Position numbers and translations under genes: made by a program. The notes under the pieces were generated by a model. The model was not told the origin of the DNA. It saw nothing but the letters and a program-made list of their open reading frames with translations, and did not search any database. A DNA stretch of 64,000 nucleotides from Hyaloperonospora brassicae (lineage: Eukaryota; Oomycota; Peronosporomycetes; Peronosporales; Peronosporaceae): NCBI GenBank assembly GCA_947650285.1, contig CANTFL010001485.1:62001-126000 (forward strand), written 5' to 3'. This document shows, piece after piece, positions 47,211 to 56,388 of the stretch. How positions within the stretch are numbered: position 1 is the first letter of the stretch; every line of letters begins with the position of its first letter.

Positions 47211-48351
47211 TTAGCTGTCATTCGCATCATACGACTGATTCCTGGAGCGCTTCTTACGCTTGCCCTTGTGTTTGTGCATGCTCGACAGTTTGTGCTTCCC
47301 TGTCTTTCGAGGTAGTTGCTGACGGCATGAAATTTCAGGGTCCAAATGACTGCCACACCTGTTTGACTTCTTCTTCAACTTCTTCAGCAATCTCTTCTGC
47401 TGCTTTGCGGACAATTCCGCCAGAAACACGTCTCCATCTACAGCAACAGTCGTGGCAAGAATAGGTCAGGCCGAGCCATGCTTCCGTTTGCTACCCTTCG
47501 ACATCGATTACCGTCGTCCGACTGCAATATCTCAAACTCTCCTCCGTCCTCTTGCATCTCCAATGGCAGAGCTCCTCTTCTCAGCACAAGCTCTTGCTTT
47601 ACCCGCTTAAGCTTATTGATCTCCGTCACAGGGTCTTCCCACCTCTGTCTCGTAGCATCTACACCACAACAACGTCAGCAGGCACCACTCAACTGGTCCG
47701 TCCACCACAACTGACGCTCATGATCAGACGCAACGCACCGTTCGGATTCACGTTGCGTAACTTGCACTCCCGATCGCCACTCTGATGTCCCCACTCACTG
47801 CATCGAAGACAGCGCACGTTGCGCAGTCGAAGTCCCAGCGGATTAAACTGCACGCGGATCGTCTCCGTGTACTTCCCCTCCACGGGCGCGCCCTTGAGCA
47901 CAGGGAAGCGGTCCACTTGGTCCTTTATCGTCAGCGTCTCTTGTGCTCGTCGTCCCACGTACCGCTCGAGTTTACGCTGCGACTCGGTCCGTCCCGCAGC
48001 TTTGCGTCGAAACTCGCGCACGGCGTCGTCCTCCTCGACTGCCCTGTGCTGTTTTCTCTCTCGTGCCCCGTCTGTAGCCACCTGCACGAGTCCAGGAGGA
48101 GCCGTATACAAAAACTGCACTTGCTCTGCCGCCCCGTGCCGCGCTCCCGTACCGTCTGTTGTACCAGCGGTCGAAACAGCCGCAGCAGCTGCTTGAGCCT
48201 TTTGCGCCTGCACCGCTTTGCGCACCTCTTTGACCTTCTGCTTCTCCCGCTCCTCCCGCTCGAGCGCCTCCTGCTCGGCGATCCAAATGCGCTTCTGGTT
48301 CGACTTGTTCGCCGGGTGCCAACTCTTCTGACTCAGGAACTGGAGCGACAT
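47211..48351 (-). CDS. CIR1: CIR1-like co-repressor/splicing-associated protein
   Basis: Three exons on the minus strand, 48351-47739, 47658-47512 and 47437-47211, with introns of 80 and 74 nt, give 328 residues. The N-terminus (MSLQFLSQKSWHPANKSNQK then RIWIAEQEALEREER) is the CIR N-terminal domain found in CBF1-interacting co-repressor and related spliceosome-associated proteins. Near residue 190-205 is a zinc knuckle, RCLRCSEWGHQSGDRECKL (C-x2-C-x4-H-x6-C). It joins across the first intron to RNVNPNDATRQRWEDP. The last exon gives FLAELSAKQQKRLLKKLKKK and a Lys/Arg-rich, nuclear-type tail. In animals CIR links RBPJ to histone deacetylase; an oomycete role in RNA processing is more likely but inferred. 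Confidence 0.85.
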
Positions 48352-49007
48352 GGGACTGCGACGGCCGCGAGAGTGACAGCGCCGGCAGCAGAGGTCGATG
48401 ATGTGTGGGTGGGTGGCTGGTTTTAGAAATGGGCCGTCGTTTCTATTTACAGAGGGTGGTACGCAGTCCCGTCTCTGGGCCCACCCTGCCCGTGCGGTAA
48501 GTACGAAGGGTACATCTCGTCTTTGCGCGTGTCGCATGGGATGTGTATACACGATATACACTGCACGAGCAGTGAGTGGCAAACAACAATGCAGAGAGGG
48601 GGCGCGTGCAGCTTTAGCTTTGGCTGTCAGGTGCGTCATGGACGTGCTGTCTCGTTGACGTTTGATGACGGCAGTTGGATACGTGTGTTTGATTGTTTGC
48701 TGAGGGTCTTTGTGTGTGTGCGTGTGCGTGTGTGGTGTGGTGTATACGTAGATCCGGACGCTCGAGCCGGTACCCACCGAGAAAGACCGTGCGCTGTTTT
48801 TCCTCGGGACGAGCGCCTTGAACCAGTCGAATAACGTTCGTTTGCAATTAATTGACAATTAATTGATCTTTGACAATTGATTGATGATTGGATAGATTCT
48901 CCAAGTGACGATGAGATCAATTCAATTCAATTCCATTTGCTGACGAGTCAATGGGATGAGTTTGGAGGACTGACAACTGACGCTCTTTTGTCGCTTGTCA
49001 CCATTAG
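48352..49007. other. Intergenic region between divergent CIR1-like and EIPR1-like genes
   Basis: It contains a short TG/GT-rich stretch (about 48708-48745) and AT-rich direct repeats of attaattgac (48845-48895). It should hold both promoters and the missing first exon of the EIPR1-like gene, but I could not find an exon encoding the expected N-terminus. Confidence 0.5.
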
Positions 49008-50138
49008 ATTCATGTCGTGGAAGTGACGGACAACGGAAGTACTGTGGGCACGCGACAGGTGCTGCGTCACCCTGGGGAAGTGCTCGCGCTCGTCCCGAAT
49101 CCTCAAGACCGCCAGCTGCTGCTCACGTGCAGCAAAGCACGAGGCCAACCGGCTCAAGTTTTGCTCTGGAGACTGCCGGACGAAGAGACGAGTGGAGAAG
49201 GGGACCTTGAAGAAGCTGAAGCTCGTGCTAGTGCTCCTACTGCTACTTCTGGTAAGGCGCAAGAGATGGAGCAGCTCGCGGCATTTCCAGTTCAGAGACT
49301 GCCGGTGTCCGAGTACGAGCGATCGACGACGTGTGTGCAACTTGTGCAGCAGTCACGTCCAGAGCTCACCGTTTGACTGTGCGTGATTGTGTCGAGGGAC
49401 AGAGTCGCGTGGGAGACTACAACGGACACGCCAACGGTAGCGTCGGCGCATGAGACGCTGCTACGCACGTGGCGCGTCAGTGGGAGCTCAGTGGACGCGT
49501 TGGATCGACTGGAGCTGGACGGATCGATGCTGGGTGGATCGACAAAGCGAGCGGCTAGCGCGCTGGCGTGGGATCCGCATCACGCTTTGCAGCTGACTTT
49601 TGCTCTTGGCGGTAGTGTGCGGACGTGGGATGTCCGTGCCAAGAAGGACAGCGTGCGTGTCCAAGATGCACACCCGAGCGCAACGCTGGCACTTGATTTC
49701 AACCCGAACAAGCCCTACGCTCTCGCTACTGGTGGCGACGACGGCAAACTCAAGTTCTGGGACTTGCGCTATGCGCGCAAGCCAGTGTTGACGCTGAATG
49801 CACACTCGCACTGGGTCTGGAGCACGCGCTATCACCCGCAATATGACCAGCTCGTGCTCTCAGGAAGCTCCGATGCGACGGTGGCGCTGTGGCGAGTATC
49901 TTCCGTCTCGTCGTTGCCGCTTGTCGAGCTGGACGACCGTGACCTCATGGACGAAACGGCCGGCGGGGCTCCTGTTGTGGATACGCTGATTCGACGAGTG
50001 GAAGACCACGAAGATGCCGTGTACGCAGCGCGGTGGGCTGCGGGAGGAGATGCGTGGCTGTTCGCTTCCGTGTCGTACGATGGCCGTCTTGCTATCAACC
50101 ACGTGCCGTCCACGGAGAAGTACAAGATTCTGCTCTAG
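49008..50138 (+). CDS. EIPR1: EIPR1 (TSSC1) WD40 protein, disrupted as assembled
   Basis: From an acceptor (ccattag) at 49007 the frame runs IHVVEVTDNG and PGEVLALVPNPQDRQLLLTC. It meets an in-frame TGA at 49374-49376, then continues to 50136. The second part has WD repeats typical of EIPR1: SATLALDFNPNKPYALATGG, then DDGKLKFWDLRYARKP, AHSHWVWSTRYHPQYDQLVL and SGSSDATVALW. It ends WLFASVSYDGRLAINHVPST. EIPR1 binds the EARP/GARP tethering complexes in endosome-to-Golgi and dense-core vesicle traffic. The exon for the first ~40 residues is not found. TGA plus a missing exon means pseudogene, sequence error or an unresolved intron. Confidence 0.7.
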
Positions 50139-50356
50139 CGCAAAGAAGCAAAGCAGTCGAGCATCTAGGGGTTCTTTATGTTGGGCAATCAATCGATCGG
50201 TACGTCGGGCCTGCTGGACATCCTGGCTGCGCAAGCTCTTTCGTCCCGATATCTACACTATTTGTCTGTTCTTGTTCGTCTCGCTTGTAGGCTGCTGCTG
50301 CTGCTGCTGCTCTACGACGCTGGTTCACGCACCTTACATTCCACGTCAAGCTTCAC

Positions 50357-53020
50357 TCACCCGCCCATCATCTTGCTAGCTTCGTTGCGAAGCCAATCCA
50401 GCTCATCCATGGCATGCTGGAATCCTGTCATGTCGCCCTTGCCGACGCAATCTGCAACTCTCTGCGCTGCAGCAGCAAGTCGCTCTTCCAAGAAGCTGCT
50501 ACTCGCCGTGCCAGCTTGTTGGGAAGTAGCAGACGGACCTGGCGATATCGTGGCCCCAAGAGCAGCAGCTGCTGCGGCTGCACTGGCAGAGATGCTGGAC
50601 GGCCCTGCACGCTCTACTGCATTGCTACGCACGATCCCAGATCCAGGCAGCTTTTTCGCAGAGGCTTTCGGCGTCGTGCGCAGCATACCAGAGAGACCGG
50701 GCGGTGCCGCGCTCGACGGCGCTGTGGCTGGAACACGGTCTCCCCGATCTTCCTTCTTCGTAGCGAGCAGGCGCGCCGCGTTGCTTGCACCAATGCCCAA
50801 CGAGCTCTGAATAATCTCATCCTTCGCGCGGGTCTTGTCCTCGCTGCTCAAGCTGCCTTGGCGAGCCAACTCCGCCACCTTTCGAAGTCGCGCACCGTTG
50901 GGACTCATCATGGGCAGCCCATTCTGGCCCTTGGTCGACGATGTAGTCGAAGACCCGACGTCGTCATCCGTCATGGGCGGCGGCGGGGGAGGAGGAATCG
51001 ACAGAGCTGACAGACCGCTCTGGTGCTGCCGAGCAGCGTTGTAAAACGACACAAAGCTGCCGGAGATTTCTGCGGTGTCGTCGTAGCCACCTGTCACCTG
51101 CACCACGTCCTCATCGGTGTAACCCTGCGAGCTCGATTCGTCGTTGGCTGACGTTGACGAACTGGCACCCGAATCGTCGCGCATCCCGTCCTCAGCATCG
51201 CCGTGTCGCTCGGCGATCCCAGGCATCGAACCAGCTGCGCCGTAACACGGGTAACCTGTCGTCTCCCCATTGTCGCCGAAAGACTGGTCACGTGCAAGTT
51301 CCAAGCGGCTTTTACTGCGACGACGGAACTTGAAGAACTCGGCGGCATTGCCAAAGCTGCCACGCCGAGTCACGGTCGCACCTCCTGGCTGCGAGGTACC
51401 TGTCGAGCTTGATGGAGAGCTCGACGACGTTGCTGATGGAGGTGGTGGTTGCGTGCCAGCATTCCCTCGACTCCGTGTTGACGACTGGAGCGAGAACCCA
51501 GCAAGATGCGCCGCAGCTTCAGCTGCCGACAAGCTCAGTCCACCCGAACTGGTCTCAGAATCCAACTCCAGCTTCTTACGCCCCGACTTCGTTTGTGGCG
51601 TCATGAGCACGGCCTCAGCTACTTGCCACGGGACCGTCATCGAAGGCCGTCTTGTGAGTCCGGGTGGCGGTGCCAGCATCGAGTTTTGGTCCGGTGCTGG
51701 ACTCGCGCCAGCAATATTGTCACCTGCCACGGCGGATTCTTCTGTCGATGGGGTGTTATAGTACGATGTTTGCTGGCTATAGAAAGTCGCACCGATGCTT
51801 GCAGACGCATTGAGCTTCTTCGTCCGAGCTGGAGGAGGAGACCATGAAGGAAGGGCGGTGGACACAAAGCCACCGCCTTCGTCCATCGGTGGCGGCGGAG
51901 GGAACGCATCTTGTGAGAACTGCAGCAACGAACTGTGGCCGGAAGCTATACCATCATCGAGACTGCCACGGCCCGAGTCGGATCCATAAGACGACATCGA
52001 GTTGCTGCCGTCAGCGTTTCCAAAGTCGTACGAAGCGTAGTAATCCTCAGGCGTCTGACCGCCCGCGTACGAATAGCGCATGGGCATACTATGTCCCGTC
52101 GAGTCGACATTCGGCAACTGAGAGCTGTGCGACCGACTGCGGTGGCCACGAGCGTCGCCCGATCCCGAGCTCAGCGGTCCACGACTGCGCATCGCGTCGT
52201 TTCCAAAGCCAGTGTACTGTGCAGTATCAAGTTGCGTGCTGCTGCTGCTCCGCGTGTGGTGCGAGCGCTTCGTTGTCTGCTCCGGAGCGAGTGAGCTGCG
52301 TCCTGCAGTCTCTCGGTAGTGCGACTTGGCAGCATTGTGCAGCACGGCTTTGCTCACGAGTCCAGTCACTTTACTGGCGTGCACGGGCACGTGCTGCGAC
52401 GCCACCCGCAGCGCTGTCAGCTGCTTGAGCTCCTGCACCGACATACCGGTCTTCGGACCAGCCCCACCCGGCGGTGTCGCGACTGCAGCCGGCGCGGTCG
52501 ACGTGGCAGCAGTCGCCAGCGCCGCATTAATCTTCGGCGTTGCAGGTCTGGAAGCTGAAAAGCCGTCCGAGGCAGCGGCGGCCGTGGGCGTCGCCGGATT
52601 GCTACTGGGGCCCGGTGCCCCGCCTGCGGACTGCTGCATGCGCTTCTGCGTCAGGCGCTTGAGCTCTTCGACCGTCATGCCGCTCTTGATCCCCATCTTG
52701 GCGCCAGACATGGCGGGCCGCAGCCCTCCGGGGGTACGATTGCTGCTGGCGGTCGAAGGGCCGCCTGCAGCATTGCGGTACAGAGTGGTGCGCGTGGCGT
52801 ACCCTCCTGCGGTTTTGTTATGTTGCGGGTACGACGGCTGATGTTGCTGCGGTTGTTGCTGCTGCTGCTGGTGGTGGTGGTAAGGGTAGGGGTGGGGCGA
52901 GGTCTGCATGGGTTGCGGGTAGACCGAGAACTGCTGCTGCGGCGGCTGTTGGCTCTGCGGCGGCTGCGACGTGTGGCTCGGCCCCCCTCTGCGTCGGTTC
53001 ATGTCGGCCATGGCAGGCAC
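50357..53020 (-). CDS. Large low-complexity protein with duplicated ELKxLT motif, unknown function
   Basis: 887 residues uninterrupted from ATG 53020; a second Met four codons on is also possible. The N-terminus is Gln/Pro/His-rich. Two copies of one motif follow: SGMTVEELKRLTQKRM (about residues 112-127) and TGMSVQELKQLTALRV (about 191-206). A long Ser/Pro/Gly-rich, probably disordered region contains polyproline runs (FPPPPPMDE, IPPPPPPPMTDDD). Near the C-terminus are ARLRKVAELARQGSLSSEDK, similar to short helical tails, and a final helix DELDWLRNEASKM. Proline runs suggest SH3, WW or profilin partners, possibly cytoskeletal, but this is inference. Convergent with the EIPR1-like gene. Confidence 0.75.
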   Translation of the reverse strand: MPAMADMNRRRGGPSHTSQPPQSQQPPQQQFSVYPQPMQTSPHPYPYHHHQQQQQQPQQHQPSYPQHNKTAGGYATRTTLYRNAAGGPSTASSNRTPGGLRPAMSGAKMGIKSGMTVEELKRLTQKRMQQSAGGAPGPSSNPATPTAAAASDGFSASRPATPKINAALATAATSTAPAAVATPPGGAGPKTGMSVQELKQLTALRVASQHVPVHASKVTGLVSKAVLHNAAKSHYRETAGRSSLAPEQTTKRSHHTRSSSSTQLDTAQYTGFGNDAMRSRGPLSSGSGDARGHRSRSHSSQLPNVDSTGHSMPMRYSYAGGQTPEDYYASYDFGNADGSNSMSSYGSDSGRGSLDDGIASGHSSLLQFSQDAFPPPPPMDEGGGFVSTALPSWSPPPARTKKLNASASIGATFYSQQTSYYNTPSTEESAVAGDNIAGASPAPDQNSMLAPPPGLTRRPSMTVPWQVAEAVLMTPQTKSGRKKLELDSETSSGGLSLSAAEAAAHLAGFSLQSSTRSRGNAGTQPPPPSATSSSSPSSSTGTSQPGGATVTRRGSFGNAAEFFKFRRRSKSRLELARDQSFGDNGETTGYPCYGAAGSMPGIAERHGDAEDGMRDDSGASSSTSANDESSSQGYTDEDVVQVTGGYDDTAEISGSFVSFYNAARQHQSGLSALSIPPPPPPPMTDDDVGSSTTSSTKGQNGLPMMSPNGARLRKVAELARQGSLSSEDKTRAKDEIIQSSLGIGASNAARLLATKKEDRGDRVPATAPSSAAPPGLSGMLRTTPKASAKKLPGSGIVRSNAVERAGPSSISASAAAAAAALGATISPGPSATSQQAGTASSSFLEERLAAAAQRVADCVGKGDMTGFQHAMDELDWLRNEASKMMGG

Positions 53021-53626
53021 GGAGACGACACGCTCACGACGACAGTCACGACACGACGACAGTCACGACACGACACGACACACGACAGAAATGACGGGGC
53101 CAAAGGGCGCCGACGCTTTGTGGCGATCAAGTGGTGACTGGCCACTTTGGTCCGGTACGGCGAGTCTCGGCATGACGTAAACAGGCGGCGCGGCGTCATA
53201 GATTTCTATCGCTCTCCCGCTCTTTCTCGCTCGCTCGCTCTATTGATAGCTTGACCTGCGCAGTTGGACTTGCGCCCTCTGGCGCGCGCGCTTTTCTCGA
53301 CGCCGTTGTTCTTTTTTCCTCGATTGCGAACAGCTCCGATTGGCAGAAACGGCGCTGCGTCTTTTCTATGTGCTGCGTTTCTTTCTAGCGGAAGGGGTAG
53401 GGGCAACGCTTTCCAAACCGTTTCGACCCTTTTGCGTTTTTCTGTACAGAAAAGAGACACACTCACTCACTCACAGTCACTCACTCACAGTCACTCACTT
53501 TTAACCACTCGAGCAACGTAACGGCCGCTTCCACTATGGAGCGTCTCACATGTGACCGCTGAGCCACTGGAGCTGCAGCTTTGACTCGCGTCGTCCCAAC
53601 GTCGTGGGCCACAACGGCAGCAGTAG
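53021..53626. other. Intergenic region with short tandem repeats
   Basis: The 5' flank of the 887-residue gene includes tandem cacgacacgacagt-type repeats (53030-53090) and a CACT/CAGT repeat tract (about 53456-53498). No gene is assigned. Confidence 0.5.
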
Positions 53627-54255
53627 CACCGACCGCTTTTCTCGCTCGATCTCGAGCTGTTTCCGCTCTTTGTCGCCGTTTCGAACGCGTTTCGTCGCCT
53701 TTTGCTGCTGCCCGTGGACAATGTACCCACGAGCCACTGCGACGACCTCCTGCGGCTACTGCAGTTTGACGGACAACAGAGAATGGAAACGCTCGGAGCG
53801 CATTGTGCGATGCTGTTGCATGCGACGTGGCTGTCTGATCGCTGCAGTGGTCCAGAGCTGCAGCTGCAGCTGGTGAGTGGATCGGTCGTACGTGACGAGA
53901 GAGATGCGCGTGTGGGACGAAGGATGGACCACTCGAACGAGAGTGCGACTGTTGTTGTCGGCATGCGTAGCCAACTTCCCTTTCTTTGCGTCGGATAAAC
54001 AGAGCGTAGGCGCGAGACGTCGATAGTAATGAGCGCTGTGCGTCGTCACGCACGACCGCCAAGTGGCCGATGTGATGTATGTAATTGACGGAAGTTGACG
54101 ACGTTGCAGAAGCAGAGAGACGGGAAGAGCTGGAAGTTTGATGGAAGATGGAGCTGTTACTTGCACTACAGGACCTGGTGCTGTCACGTGTCACGCGTCA
54201 CCACGTTGCGAGGAAGGACACATGGATATCGTCGATGACAGACGCTCAGTTGTAA
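53627..54255 (+). CDS. Possible small spliced gene, unknown function
   Basis: A frame of 82 codons (53627-53872) reads SLDLELFPLFVAVSNAFRRL, then CDDLLRLLQFDGQQRMETLG and ends PELQLQL at a strong GTGAGT donor. An acceptor at 54147 joins it in phase 0 to a 35-codon exon, MELLLALQDLVLSRVTRHHV and onward, ending in TAA at 54253-54255. The joined product looks like amphipathic helices. A start codon exon was not found, and no family is recognised. Coordinates give the span of the two exons. Confidence 0.3.
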
Positions 54256-54587
54256 CGCATCCAACGTGATTACAACCCGATGTCACCGTATAAACAAAAG
54301 GCTGCAACGGCGTTACAGCATCTTGTACAAATGATGAGAGTGAGTCTCATTCGTAACAAGGAGGTCGCGTCATAAACGACGTGCGTAGACTTTGCGTCGG
54401 CTACGTCCACGTCCACGTCCGCAAGGTAAGTAGATAGTGCCCATTGGAACTGACTGCACGTTTGCTGTTTGTCGCCTCATGCAGCTAACATAGAGCTCTT
54501 CTCCTCTTTTTATTCAGTTTCTTGTCTCGTGTCAATCAGGAATCGAAGCGCACATTTCTGCAGCTTCATCGCAACTCGTGCGCACGC

Positions 54588-55262
54588 TCACGTCTTAATG
54601 GGCTCAAACGCAATGTCTTTGGCGATCTTCCGCGCAACCTTTTCGCCGCGAAGCAGCTCCACGAGTGTGATGGCCATCGCGATGGCCGTCCCAGGGCCTT
54701 TGCTGGTCACACAGTTTTCAGCGATGACCAATTTGTCAGGTGAGTACAGGTCGCCCAGATGCACTTGATCAGCTGGATCGCCAGCCATGGGGCCCTCAAC
54801 GACCGCATTGTGGTAGAGCACGTCACGAACGGCTTCGCCAACCGCAGCGTACAGCTTCCTCGCTGCTTTTTGCTCTTTCAGCAGTGTTGTCAGCGTTTGG
54901 CAAGCGCCCAGAGCCTTTGCACCCGGACCACCGGGCACGGCAATGACATCGTAGTCGTCATTGACGCAAAACTCGATCGGTTTGTCCGCTTGCACGCTCG
55001 TGCCCTTCGCCAGCTTTACTATATGGTGGAGGTGTCCTCCGACGTTTGCGACGGTCACACGCACACCACCGCGGGCAAGTATGGCGCAAAGAGCTGCCAC
55101 CTCGATCTCTTCACAGCCCAAGGCCTACATTTGACCACACATGTCAGCCACGCACGCATGAACGATCCGAGCTACTCTGCACAGCAAGCTACTGACCACC
55201 GGGACGAGCGCCGTAGGCTTCGGGCTCACGATATCGTTGATTGCCTGCGCAAGTCGAGCCAT
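54588..55262 (-). CDS. DJ-1/PfpI family protein lacking the nucleophilic cysteine (copy A)
   Basis: Exons 55262-55197 and 55124-54588 on the minus strand, with a 72-nt intron (GTCAGT...ATGTAG), give 200 residues. The join makes PTALVPVALGCEEIEVAALC, the DJ-1 N-terminal strand with the conserved glutamate of the active site. Later parts are DYDVIAVPGGPGAKALG and GTAIAMAITLVELLRGEKVA, as in DJ-1. Where human DJ-1 has the elbow cysteine (AAICAG) this protein reads AAVGEAV, with glycine encoded by GGC, one change from TGC. It may be a non-catalytic or chaperone-like member. Head to head with copy B, 180 bp apart. Confidence 0.85.
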
Positions 55263-55442
55263 GATTTGTCTTAGTGGAAAGCTTTGGTGTGCAAGGCTGC
55301 CTGCCGGTAGGAGCCTGGAGCTCTTGAAGTTCACGTCGGCTGTTCCCACACGCCGTGTCTCCTTCACCCAACGGTCTTGAAGCTGTAATGCCATCGTCTT
55401 CTTTACATTCACAACGGAATCGACCTCGGAAGAAGAGCAAAC
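55263..55442. promoter_or_regulatory. Shared 180-bp region between two divergent DJ-1-like genes
   Basis: The start codons of copies A (55262, minus) and B (55443, plus) face away from each other across 180 bp. Both promoters must lie here or overlap the genes. No TATA or other element can be named. Confidence 0.45.
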
Positions 55443-56161
55443 ATGATGGCTGGTGGATTATCCGAGTATACTGCCATGGGCGGTGATAACCTCCCGCTTC
55501 GCAGGCTGCCGCGTGCAAAGCCACGTGCTTTGATCGTCGTGGCAGACGGTTGCGACGAGCTGGAGACGCTAGCGCTGTCGGACATCTTAGTCCGCGGCGG
55601 ACTTCATGTCATCATTGGCTCGGTCGGCCAAGCGAAAAACAACATCATTGTGGGCAACTACGGCTTGCACATCCAGGCCGAGAAGCCTATCGATAGGTGC
55701 AGCCTCGAAATCTTCGACCTGATCGTTGTGCCTGGGGTAGGCTCATGAAGTTGGTGCACAAAGCTCATCGTGGAAAACTGGCATGAGACTAACGTAGAGC
55801 TGACCGTGGTCGATTGCACGAGTAGGGTGACGGCGCGAGCCACTTGCGTGACTCAGATCTTGTGACTAAGATGCTGCTGGAGCAGAAGCAAGCGGGACGC
55901 TGGATCGCTGCAAGTTCCTCGGCACCTGCGGTTGTGCTCAACCCGCATGGATTGCTTGAAAGTCGCGCAACATGCTCACTGCCCCACGAGCCGGAAATGA
56001 CACGCGAGTTCGTGGATGAAGACGTTGTCGTCGACAATCGATGCGTAACGGCCCAGGGTGCTGGCACGGTGATGAAGTTCGCGCTCACACTGGTCAAGCT
56101 GATAATGGGCGAGATGGCTGCTGAGGCGGCTGCAGTTGAGCTCTTGTGTCCATGGTCATAG
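55443..56161 (+). CDS. DJ-1/PfpI family protein lacking the nucleophilic cysteine (copy B)
   Basis: Exons 55443-55736 and 55826-56161, with an 89-nt intron (GTAGGC...GAGTAG), give 209 residues. After a ~28-residue N-terminal extension comes RALIVVADGCDELETLALSD (the glutamate position is kept as E/D-E-L-E). The intron splits LIVVPG and GDGASHLRDSDLV, which join into the expected PGG turn. The nucleophile elbow reads WIAASSSAPAVVLNPHG where active relatives have IAAICASPA, so serine (TCC, one change from TGC) replaces cysteine. The end GTVMKFALTLVKLIMG is typical. Catalysis of the usual kind is unlikely; a regulatory or chaperone role is inference. Confidence 0.85.
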
Positions 56162-56388
56162 GCAAGATACGGCCCAAGTGGAATGTGCTCCAGTTAGGAG
56201 TGCATTCCGTGGTCCGTTACGAGAAACAGCTACGGAGCGCGCATTGGACTTGCTGTAACTTGGCCATCCAATAGCAATAGCTGACAGTGATTTACGTATT
56301 GGCGCTGCCGTCTTCGACCCCTTGCATGCTTTTTTCGTACATACTCCACTTTCTCCTCGCAATCTGCTTCAGATCCACATGCTTGGCG

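Noticed and set aside
47689..48858. 389-codon version of the CIR1-like protein
   Set aside because: The first 169 residues are upstream non-coding DNA (His/Thr repeats from a GT tract), and the last residues read into intron 1. The family N-terminus starts at ATG 48351.
53481..54194. 237-codon minus-strand ORF
   Set aside because: Composition is Ser/Ala/Arg-rich without motifs and it overlaps a better spliced candidate on the + strand.
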